Shown here: positions 33,430 to 39,738 of the stretch, piece by piece
Numbering within the stretch: position 1 is the first letter of the stretch
How the letters are laid out: every line of letters begins with the position of its first letter
The notes under the pieces: generated by a model
What the model was told of the DNA's origin: nothing
The model's input: only the letters and a program-made list of their open reading frames with translations
Database searches by the model: none
Program-made: the position numbers and the translations under genes
Assembly (NCBI GenBank): GCA_036258055.1
Contig: DATAEK010000234.1
Coordinates: forward strand, 1-39,738
DNA: 39,738 bases
Direction: 5' to 3'
Source: DATAEK01 sp036258055
GTDB lineage: Bacteria > Acidobacteriota > Vicinamibacteria > Vicinamibacterales > 2-12-FULL-66-21

Positions 33430-34068
33430 TTAGCGTGCCGCCGGCGCTGTCGGCAACGCCGGTGAATTCGGTGATTTCGGCGCCTTTGGCAATTCCCTGA
33501 TTCCCTTGATCATCACGGCCTCGACGGGCACGTCGTCCATGTCGGCGGCGGTGTGCGTCGCAACCGAAGCAATGCGATCGACGACGTCCATGCCCGAGAG
33601 CACGCGGCCGAACACCGCGTAGCCGAAATCACGCGGCGTGAAGCCCGTGTGATCGAGATCGCGATTGTCGGCCACGTTGATGTAGAACTGCGACGTCGCG
33701 CTACGGAGCGAGCTGCGGCGGGCCATCGCCAATGTCCCTCGCAGGTTCCGCAACCCGTTGGTCGCCTCGTTCTGGATCGGATCCCGCGTCGCCTTTTCGA
33801 CGAACTGCGGCGTGTAGCCGCCTCCCTGAATCATGAAGTTTTTCACCACGCGGTGGAAGATCGTGCCCTCGTAGAAATGGTCCGACACATAGCCCAGGAA
33901 GTTCTCGACCGACACCGGAGCTTTGTCCTTGAAAAGCTCGACGGTGATGTCCCCGAGCGAGGTCGAGATGACGGCAACCGGGTTCCCCGGCGCGGGCGTG
34001 AGCGGCGCGGCGGGTGTTTGCGCGGGCGTCTGCAGGGAACCAACCAAGAGAGCAGCGATCAGAATCAC
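33430..34068 (-). CDS. Exported cyclophilin-type peptidyl-prolyl isomerase
   Basis: 212 residues. A short hydrophobic N-terminus (MILIAALLVGSLQTPAQT) looks like a minimal signal peptide followed by a Pro/Ala linker. Core motifs: ISTSLGDITVELFKDKAPVSVENF, GTIFHRVVKNFMIQGGG (catalytic Arg in FHRV), NLRGTLAMAR, ATSQFYINVADNRDLD, and YAVFGRVLSGMDVVD, all as in bacterial PpiA/PpiB-type proteins. A Pro-rich tail of about 20 residues ends the protein. Start GTG 34068 has TACAAT 6 nt upstream and no ribosome site, suggesting a leaderless message; the MFS gene follows in the operon. It likely speeds proline isomerisation during folding in the periplasm. Confidence 0.92.
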   Translation of the reverse strand: MILIAALLVGSLQTPAQTPAAPLTPAPGNPVAVISTSLGDITVELFKDKAPVSVENFLGYVSDHFYEGTIFHRVVKNFMIQGGGYTPQFVEKATRDPIQNEATNGLRNLRGTLAMARRSSLRSATSQFYINVADNRDLDHTGFTPRDFGYAVFGRVLSGMDVVDRIASVATHTAADMDDVPVEAVMIKGIRELPKAPKSPNSPALPTAPAAR

Positions 34069-34074
34069 GGGATC

Positions 34075-34080
34075 ATTGTA
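34075..34080 (-). promoter_or_regulatory. Possible -10 element of the cyclophilin-MFS operon
   Basis: TACAAT on the minus strand, 6 nt before GTG 34068. It matches TATAAT at 5 of 6 positions and has the same spacing as pepF. Confidence 0.45.
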
Positions 34081-34312
34081 GCGTCAGGCCACTTCCGAGT
34101 GACCGAGTCTGCCGATTTCGGACGATCGCGGCACGCGGTGCGACTGCGTCCACCACGCGCCGCGTGTCGTCCCCTCTTTGCCGCGGCTGGTCCCGTGCCG
34201 CGCTTTAGGCGGAGTGTTTTGTCGCCGCGGGAGATGAATTCAATTTGATGGATCGGAAGGTAGGCGCGAAAAACTTCACCAAGGTGCCTGATCTTCGCAG
34301 GAATCACTGCGC

Positions 34313-34318
34313 TACAAT
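34313..34318 (+). promoter_or_regulatory. Possible -10 element of the small protein gene
   Basis: TACAAT about 85 nt before ATG 34404, in an otherwise GC-rich gap. No clear -35 is seen. Here a leader with a Shine-Dalgarno sequence would be made, unlike the leaderless candidates. Confidence 0.35.
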
Positions 34319-34403
34319 GGACTTGCACGAACCGGCCGTCGTTATCACCGAAGGCTCACGCAGCCTTCATCGCAAGCGCATCCGCGATCAGTGGAGATTC
34401 GCG

Positions 34404-34748
34404 ATGGCGACTGGACTCGAAAACGAGCAGAAAGAGCTGGCCGACTACATCCGCGTGGGATCGAAGCGCGGACATCAGTGTTTCGGCAGCTACTTCGACG
34501 AGCGTGGCGGATCGTGTGCTCTCGGCGCGGTGTATGAGGGTGTATACCATCTGCCGCGTGAACACGGTAAGTTGATTCCCGATCACCTCGAACGGCTGTT
34601 CCGATGTCTGGACGAGGTGACCAAACGGTGCCCGCAGGGCTGCGCAAAGCGGCTGCCGCTGGCGTCGATGATCGTTCATCTCAACGACGATCACCGCATG
34701 ACCCGCGAACAGATCGCCGAGTGGCTCACGCAAGAAAGCAACGGCTAG
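34404..34748 (+). CDS. Small uncharacterised Cys-containing protein
   Basis: 114 residues, not recognised. ATG 34404 is chosen because GGAG (34392-34395) lies 8 nt upstream and the preceding in-frame codons look non-coding. Five cysteines are present (HQCFG, GSCALG, FRCLD, KRCPQGC), the last two as C-x3-C, which could bind metal but need not. The end HLNDDHRMTREQIAEWL reads like a well-packed helix-turn-helix-like motif. Predicted soluble, cytoplasmic, with no membrane segment. It precedes the DUF349 gene by about 120 nt on the same strand, and the gap has its own inverted repeat, so the link is loose. Confidence 0.7.
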   Translation: MATGLENEQKELADYIRVGSKRGHQCFGSYFDERGGSCALGAVYEGVYHLPREHGKLIPDHLERLFRCLDEVTKRCPQGCAKRLPLASMIVHLNDDHRMTREQIAEWLTQESNG

Positions 34749-34750
34749 TG

Positions 34751-34855
34751 CAATTGTGAATCGTGCACGCTGAATCGATCGGCGCCGGCGCGGATCATCC
34801 CACCGGACGGTTTCGACCGGTCGCCTGTTGATTCATCGTCCGCCTTTCACAATTG
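34751..34855. repeat. 10-bp inverted repeat bracketing the gap before the DUF349 gene
   Basis: CAATTGTGAA (34751-34760) and its exact reverse complement TTCACAATTG (34846-34855) flank 85 nt. The right-hand motif with neighbours (TCCGC, CTTTCACAATT, AGT) also occurs near 20083-20101 before the adaptor operon. Confidence 0.6.
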
Positions 34856-34870
34856 AGTAAGGCTCCCCGC

Positions 34871-37819
34871 ATGTCTTTCCTCGACCGTTTCAAGCCACAA
34901 CCCCGATGGAAGCACGCCGACCCTGCGGTCAGGGCCGCGTCGATTGCCGAGATCCCCGACGACGACGAGCACCAGACAGTGCTGAGCGAGCTGGCCTCGC
35001 TCGACGACGACGTGCGGGTGCGGCGGACGGCAGTTGCGAGGATCGGCGCCGTCGAGGAGCTCGTCCGCTTTGCCGGCACGGAGAAGGATGACGACCTTCG
35101 ACGCGAAATCGCCGAGCGGCTGGTCGCGATTGCGTCCGCGCCGGGAGAACGTGACGGCGCTGCGGCGCTCGCACTCGCCGGGATTCAGGACCCGAAGCAG
35201 TTTGCGACCGTCGCGAAGGTGTCGCCATTCGACACCGTGCGCACGGCCGCGCTCGGACGGATCCACGACGTGAAGCTGCTGGGGAGCATCGCGCGACAGG
35301 CCGCCGATTCGCAGACGGCACTCGACGCCGTCGCGCGCATCGCGGATCACAGCGAGCTCCTCAATGTCGCGCTCAAGACCGATCACAAGGAAGCCGGGAT
35401 CTCCGCGCTCGAGCGGGTTGCCGAGGCCACGACGGAGGCCGCCGCGCTGCGTGACGCGCTCGACGGTGTGGCCAATCGCGCGAAGAACAAGTCGGTCAGC
35501 AAGCGGGCACGGGCGATGATCCAGTCGATGGACGAGGCCGAGGCGGCACGCCGCGCAGCACTCGAGCAATGGCAGCACCGCGTCGCCGTGGTGATGGCCC
35601 GCGTGGAAGCGCTGGCGGCGGCGCCGTCGACAACCAACGCGCGCGTGCAATTGAGCCAGGCGGAGGCCGATTGGCGGGATCTCGCAGGAAGCGGAGTATT
35701 CGAGATGGATCAAGAGACAGCGGGCAGGTTTGCGGTGCTGGTGTCCGATGCAAACGGCGCCATCGATCGCGTCGAGCAGGAGGAGGCGGCGCGACGCGCC
35801 GAGAGCGAACGCCGCGAAGCGCGGCGGCTGGCGATGGTCCAGATGTGCGAGCGCGTCGAAGCGTTGCGCGGCGATGACACCGTCGAGGAAGTCGCCAGAG
35901 CACGCGCAGAGTGGGAGGGATTGCCTGGTCCCGGCGAGCAGGAGATCGGCGATGTCGAGTACCGAGCCCGCTTCGAGGAGGCCTGCCGCCGCGCGGCAGA
36001 ACGCCACGAGAACCGCCTGGAGATCCAGCGGGTCAACGGCCGGCTCGAAGAGCTGTCGCACGAAGCTGAGCGCGTGACGAGCCTCGAGGAGCTGCCGGAA
36101 GACGCGTGGAAGGCCGTATCGGACGAGTGGCACCGTCTGTCCGGGACTGACGGCGTCGACCCCGCGGCGGTCCAGCGGTTCGCGGATGCCACCGCGCGCC
36201 TCACCCAGAAGGCCGAGGAGCACAAGGCCGCCGCCGAGAAGATCGTTCGGCAGCAGGTCCAGCGCGTCGAGCAGCTGATCGATCGCGTGACCAAGCGTGC
36301 CGCAGCCGAGGACCTCACGCTGCGGGAAGCCGACCGGGCTGGCCGCGAGCTGCGCGCGGCCGTGGACGCGCCGCCCGCGATTGATGAACGCGAGCAACAC
36401 GCCCTGGTCGAGCGGCTGAAGGCAGCGCAGTCCGCGCTGACGCCGCGGCTCCACGAGCTGCGCGAGATGGACGAGTGGAAGCGCTTCGCGAACGCCGCCG
36501 TCCAGGAAGAGCTCATCGCGAAGACGGAGGCGCTGCGAACGCGGTACCACTTCGATCAGCCCGAAGGGCCAACGCCCGAGGACGTCGAGAAGGCCGCGCG
36601 GGAGCTCCACGACGTCCAGGAACGATGGAAGCAGGTGGCCGAGGCGCCCCGCGCGCAGGCGCAGGCGCTGTGGCACCGCTACCGACAGGCCGCGGATCCG
36701 ATCCTCGCGAAAACGCGCGAGTTCTTCGCGCAACGATCCGAGGAGCGGAAGATCAACCTCGAGCGCAAGATGGAGCTCATCGCGCGGGCGGAATCGCTCG
36801 CCGACTCCAACGACTGGATCAAAACCGCTGACGAACTGAAGGCCCTTCAGCACGCCTGGCAGCAGCTCGGACCGGTGCCGCGCCAGGACACCCGCATGAC
36901 CTGGAAGCGGTTCCGCGACGCCTGCGATCGCTTCTTCACGCGGCGCAACGCCGACCTCGCCCAGCGCAAGGAAACATGGGCCGCGAACCTCGCAAAGAAG
37001 GAGGCGCTGTGCGCGCGCGCGGAGGAACTGGCCGCCTCGCGCGAGTGGGATCGCGGCGCCGCCGAGATCCGTCGGCTCCAGGCCGATTGGAAAATGATCG
37101 GGCCGGTGCGCCGCAACAAGTCCGAAGCCATCTGGAAGCGGTTCCGGACCGCCTGTGACACGTTCTTCGAACGCTACAAGCGGCGCGACGAGATCGAGCT
37201 GGAGAGCAAGCAGGCCGATCGCGAAGGCCTGGTCGCGGAGCTCGAAGCGTTCGTGCCAGCACCGACGGCCGAAGAGGCCGAGGCTGCGGCTGCGGCGCCG
37301 GAGGACATCCTGGATCGCGTGCGATCGCTCAGGACGCGCTGGAACCAGAGCACGCCCGTCGTCCGGCAGGGCGCCGATCCGCTCAGCGCACGGTTCGTGG
37401 ACGCGCTGGAGCGCGTGATCGCGGCCTATCCGGATCGGTTCCGCGGCACCGAGCTCGACGTGGACGCGAGCCGGCAGAAGATGGAGAAGCTGTGCGTCCG
37501 CGTCGAAGGGTTCGTGTCGGACGCCGCGGCGAAACCCGCAAGCTCCTCGCAGGCGCTGGCCGACATGCTGCGAGAAGCGCTGGCCGCCAACACCATCGGC
37601 GGCCGCGCCGGCGAGGAGTCACGCTGGCGGTCGATGGCCGAAGACGTCCGCCAGGCTCAGTCCGCGTGGAGCCGTCTGGGCCCCGTGCCGGGCAACGTGG
37701 GACGCGAGCTCAACGAGCGCTTCCATCGCGCCTGCAACCGCTTCTTCGATCAGTACCGCCGCCACGTGCCGCCGCAGTCGCAACCGCGCGGCGGACGGCA
37801 GGTGACGACGACGAGATAG
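34871..37819 (+). CDS. Large HEAT-like / DUF349 repeat protein
   Basis: 982 residues, soluble, almost entirely helical, rich in Ala, Glu and Arg. The first 200 or so residues have HEAT-like short helices (VLSELASLDDDVRVRRTAVARIG). The rest carries DUF349-type units; the clearest are at about 648-705 (ELKALQHAWQQLGPVPRQDT then WKRFRDACDRFFTRR) and 724-780 (RLQADWKMIGPVRRNKSEAI then WKRFRTACDTFFERY), with weaker copies near 400-460, 815-860 and 925-970. The Trp-x3-Gly-Pro-Val and FRxACDxFF pattern defines the unit. DUF349 has no firmly established function. Start ATG 34871 has AAGG 8 nt upstream and is preferred to TTG 34853. Confidence 0.88.
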   Translation: MSFLDRFKPQPRWKHADPAVRAASIAEIPDDDEHQTVLSELASLDDDVRVRRTAVARIGAVEELVRFAGTEKDDDLRREIAERLVAIASAPGERDGAAALALAGIQDPKQFATVAKVSPFDTVRTAALGRIHDVKLLGSIARQAADSQTALDAVARIADHSELLNVALKTDHKEAGISALERVAEATTEAAALRDALDGVANRAKNKSVSKRARAMIQSMDEAEAARRAALEQWQHRVAVVMARVEALAAAPSTTNARVQLSQAEADWRDLAGSGVFEMDQETAGRFAVLVSDANGAIDRVEQEEAARRAESERREARRLAMVQMCERVEALRGDDTVEEVARARAEWEGLPGPGEQEIGDVEYRARFEEACRRAAERHENRLEIQRVNGRLEELSHEAERVTSLEELPEDAWKAVSDEWHRLSGTDGVDPAAVQRFADATARLTQKAEEHKAAAEKIVRQQVQRVEQLIDRVTKRAAAEDLTLREADRAGRELRAAVDAPPAIDEREQHALVERLKAAQSALTPRLHELREMDEWKRFANAAVQEELIAKTEALRTRYHFDQPEGPTPEDVEKAARELHDVQERWKQVAEAPRAQAQALWHRYRQAADPILAKTREFFAQRSEERKINLERKMELIARAESLADSNDWIKTADELKALQHAWQQLGPVPRQDTRMTWKRFRDACDRFFTRRNADLAQRKETWAANLAKKEALCARAEELAASREWDRGAAEIRRLQADWKMIGPVRRNKSEAIWKRFRTACDTFFERYKRRDEIELESKQADREGLVAELEAFVPAPTAEEAEAAAAAPEDILDRVRSLRTRWNQSTPVVRQGADPLSARFVDALERVIAAYPDRFRGTELDVDASRQKMEKLCVRVEGFVSDAAAKPASSSQALADMLREALAANTIGGRAGEESRWRSMAEDVRQAQSAWSRLGPVPGNVGRELNERFHRACNRFFDQYRRHVPPQSQPRGGRQVTTTR

Positions 37820-37823
37820 TCAC

Positions 37824-37882
37824 GAGTCGGAAGTCGGCAGTCGGGTGTCGTGAGTCACAGTCGGCCGTCAGTCGCCGGTCGG
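37824..37882. repeat. Degenerate heptad repeat (AGTCGG type)
   Basis: GAGTCGG, AAGTCGG and CAGTCGG follow in register, then drift (GTGTCGT, GAGTCAC, and so on) over about 60 nt. Confidence 0.75.
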
Positions 37883-37951
37883 GCGCAAGTTTCCGACAGA
37901 GTCGTCTCACTTTCAACCCGTCCGAGCCAAGCTAGCGGCGCGAGCGAAGCG

Positions 37952-37986
37952 AGCGCTGGCAGGTCGCGGGGGTGGGGCCCCGCGAC
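37952..37986. repeat. REP-like hairpin element, copy B
   Basis: Reverse complement of 25092-25126 with 35 of 35 identity. The stem is GTCGCGGGG with CCCCGCGAC. It lies between two convergent genes, preceded by GCGAGCGAAGCGAGCGCTGG, which itself holds short repeats. Confidence 0.9.
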
Positions 37987-38029
37987 AAACTAAGAAAAGC
38001 TGACAGTTAGCGGATAGCTACCCGGCTGT

Positions 38030-39738
38030 TCATTGCCGCATCTGCAGGGCGTACGGCTTCTCATACAAAACTTTTCCGCCGACAATCGTGTAGACCACGC
38101 TCGCCGTCGGAATCTGATCCTCGGGCACCTTCGTGATGTCCTTCGACAGCACGACGATGTCCGCGTACTTGCCGACCTTGAGCGAGCCCTGTGATCCTTC
38201 CTGGAACCCGGCGTACGCGCCGTTGAGCGTGTACGACTTGAGCGCTTCCATACGGCTCATGCGCTGATCCGGGTAGAACACGGATCCGTCCTTCAACTTG
38301 CGGCTCACCGTCGAGTAGTAGCCAGCAATGGGATCGACGTCCTCGACCGGCGCGTCGGTGCCGTTCGAGACGACGGCGCCCGTTTTCATCAGCTTTTGCC
38401 AGACGTACGCGCCTTCCTCGGCGCGCTTCGCGCCGAGCCTGGCGAGAACGTAGGGGGCGTCCGATGTGCAGTGCACGCCCTGCATCGACGCGATCACGCT
38501 GAGCTTGCCGAAGCGCGGGATGTCCGCGGCGCTCAAATGCTGGGCGTGCTCGACGCGCCAGCGCAGATCCTTCTTGTCAGGATTCGCCTTGAACGCCTCC
38601 TCGAAGATATTCAGCGTCTCGCGGTTCGCGCGGTCGCCGATCGCGTGGACGCAGAGCTGATAGCCGTTCTGCATCGCAAGCTTGGCGGTCTCTTGGATCT
38701 CGGCAACCGGCGTGGTGTTCAGCCCGGTGCTGTCCGGCTTGTCTGAATACGGTTCGAGGAGCCAGGCGCCGCGCGGACCAAGCGCACCGTCGATGGCGCG
38801 CTTGATCGCACGAACGGTGAGGTGCCCCTTGGCGTAGTCGATCATCCGGTACTTCGCGAGGCGCGGCGCCTCCGCCGCGTTCCCCTCGCGAACCATCACC
38901 CACATCCGCACCCCCAGCTTGTTCTCGTCGATCATCGTCTTCATCAGATCGATGGTCGCAAACGACGAGCCCGCGTCCTGAAAGCTGGTGATGCCCTTCG
39001 ACAGCACTTCCTTGTCGGCGAGCTCGAGCACTTTCCTGGCCCGGGCAGCAGCCTCTTCGGCAGTCGGCCGCGGCTCGCCGGTCCCGGCCCGGATCAACCG
39101 CTGCGCGGTCTCCCGAAAGAGACCCACCGGATCGCCGCTCGCGTCCTTGAGAATCTCGCCGCCGTCAGGATTCGGTGAGCTTCGCGTCACGCCGGAAATC
39201 TCCATCGCCTTCGCATTGGCGAAGCTCGCGTGACCGCTGGCATGCGTGAGGACGACGGGGTTGTTCGGAGAGACGCGATCGAGCGACGCGTGCGTGGGAA
39301 ACCCTTCCACGTTCGGGTCCGGCTTCTTCGTCCATTTTTCTTGATGCCACCCGCGGCCGCGGATCCACTGACCTGGCTTTGCAGTCTTGGCCGCCTGCTC
39401 GACCATGGCGACGATCTCGTCCCAGGTCTGCACCTTCATCAGGTTCAGCTGCAGCTGCGATTCGCCGACGCCGGTGAAGTGTCCGTGACCCTCGGTAAAG
39501 CCGGGCATGACGAACTGCCCCTTGACGTCGATGACCTTCGTGCCGGGCCCGACGTAGCGCTTGATATCGGCTGACGATCCCAGGGCGGTGATCCGATCGC
39601 CGGTGACCGCAATCGCCTGGGCTTCCGGCGTCGCCTCGTCGACGGTGACGACCCGGCCGTTCGTCAGAACGAGGTCGGCGGGCGTGGCTGCCTGCTCGTT
39701 TCGGATCGGGGCGCGCGCCGACACGATCGGAAGGCCGG
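38030..39738 (-). CDS. Amidohydrolase-family protein (YtcJ-like), 5' end outside window
   Basis: At least 569 residues. The frame is open to the window edge, and the residues before GTG 39724 (GLPIVSARAP) look like the end of a signal peptide, so the real start is probably beyond 39738. Seen: the N-terminal beta-sandwich LVLTNGRVVTVDEATPEAQA, the metal motif FTEGHGHF (His-x-His), HASGHASFANAKAM, HAIGDRANRETL, the RVEHAQHLSAADIPRF segment and the SNGTDAPVEDVDP segment with the metal-site Asp, then the C-terminal GKYADIVVLSKDITKVPEDQ closing the sandwich. This fits metal-dependent hydrolases of the YtcJ/amidohydrolase-3 group, often exported in these bacteria. The substrate is unknown. It converges on the DUF349 gene. 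Confidence 0.9.
   Translation of the reverse strand, partial: GLPIVSARAPIRNEQAATPADLVLTNGRVVTVDEATPEAQAIAVTGDRITALGSSADIKRYVGPGTKVIDVKGQFVMPGFTEGHGHFTGVGESQLQLNLMKVQTWDEIVAMVEQAAKTAKPGQWIRGRGWHQEKWTKKPDPNVEGFPTHASLDRVSPNNPVVLTHASGHASFANAKAMEISGVTRSSPNPDGGEILKDASGDPVGLFRETAQRLIRAGTGEPRPTAEEAAARARKVLELADKEVLSKGITSFQDAGSSFATIDLMKTMIDENKLGVRMWVMVREGNAAEAPRLAKYRMIDYAKGHLTVRAIKRAIDGALGPRGAWLLEPYSDKPDSTGLNTTPVAEIQETAKLAMQNGYQLCVHAIGDRANRETLNIFEEAFKANPDKKDLRWRVEHAQHLSAADIPRFGKLSVIASMQGVHCTSDAPYVLARLGAKRAEEGAYVWQKLMKTGAVVSNGTDAPVEDVDPIAGYYSTVSRKLKDGSVFYPDQRMSRMEALKSYTLNGAYAGFQEGSQGSLKVGKYADIVVLSKDITKVPEDQIPTASVVYTIVGGKVLYEKPYALQMRQ

Larger units (their letters stand above)
34069..34403. other. Divergent intergenic region
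   Basis: About 335 nt between the cyclophilin gene and the small protein gene. It contains TACAAT elements facing both ways (34080-34075, minus; 34313-34318, plus). In-frame codons run upstream of ATG 34404 to 34245, but that sequence looks non-coding. No other feature was found. Confidence 0.6.
37820..38029. other. Repeat-rich gap
   Basis: 210 nt between the DUF349 gene and the convergent amidohydrolase gene. It holds AGTCGG heptads, then the inverted copy of the REP-like hairpin. No gene and no U-tract terminator were seen, although the hairpin could serve both 3' ends. Confidence 0.65.

Noticed and set aside
34847..36853. 668-codon frame antisense to the DUF349 gene
   Set aside because: Same GC-rich antisense effect; Leu/Arg/His-rich text without motifs.

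Overview
The window is GC-rich chromosomal DNA with dense genes and no phage, transposase, tRNA, rRNA or CRISPR signal. Gene content (secreted M14 and M1 metallopeptidases, PepF, a YtcJ-like amidohydrolase, orphan MacB/FtsX-type permeases, TPR-CHAT and clostripain proteases, a long DUF349 protein) and intergenic style (degenerate heptad repeats, GGGGCCCCACCCC hairpins) suggest a soil or sediment Acidobacteriota, perhaps Vicinamibacteria. That placement is inference from gene style; no marker gene is present.

Layout. 1-2310 (+): the end of an ORF and an M14 carboxypeptidase-like gene, in the same frame and separated only by one TAG, probably one broken gene. 2701-7831 (+): a clostripain-type (C11) cysteine protease followed 52 nt later by a secreted TPR-CHAT protein, two caspase-fold proteases in tandem. 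8090-14907 (+): an AddB-like Fe-S nuclease and an AddA-like helicase-nuclease, joined by an ATGA overlap (double-strand-break repair). 20020-14918 (-): three different HlyD/MacA-type adaptors and one MacB-type permease, all three junctions being 4-nt ATGA overlaps, with no ATPase in the window. 24949-20121 (-): an ArsR-HTH/SAM-methyltransferase fusion overlapping full-length metH by one base; an AT-rich palindrome sits on the promoter, so a SAH/SAM-sensing autoregulated methionine-cycle operon is likely. 27927-25306 (-): M1 aminopeptidase, divergent from an alpha/beta hydrolase (28015-28644, +). 28645-29098: a repeat-rich gap holding the C-terminal remnant of an FtsX/MacB-type permease. 29099-34068: an esterase (+), a low-affinity iron permease (-), pepF (+), then an MFS transporter and a secreted cyclophilin as a (-) operon. 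34404-37819 (+): a small Cys-containing protein and a 982-residue HEAT-like/DUF349 protein. 38030-39738 (-): an amidohydrolase whose 5' end runs off the window.

Most notable: (i) the regulator-metH operon with its palindrome and apparently leaderless promoter; (ii) a recurring -10-like hexamer 6-7 nt before the start codon at four genes, suggesting leaderless transcription; (iii) the triple-adaptor/orphan-permease operon; (iv) the paired caspase-fold proteases; (v) a 35-bp perfect dispersed hairpin repeat in two gaps; (vi) the permease remnant; (vii) the in-frame TAG in the M14 gene. Motif calls and start choices were read by eye; no database search was run.
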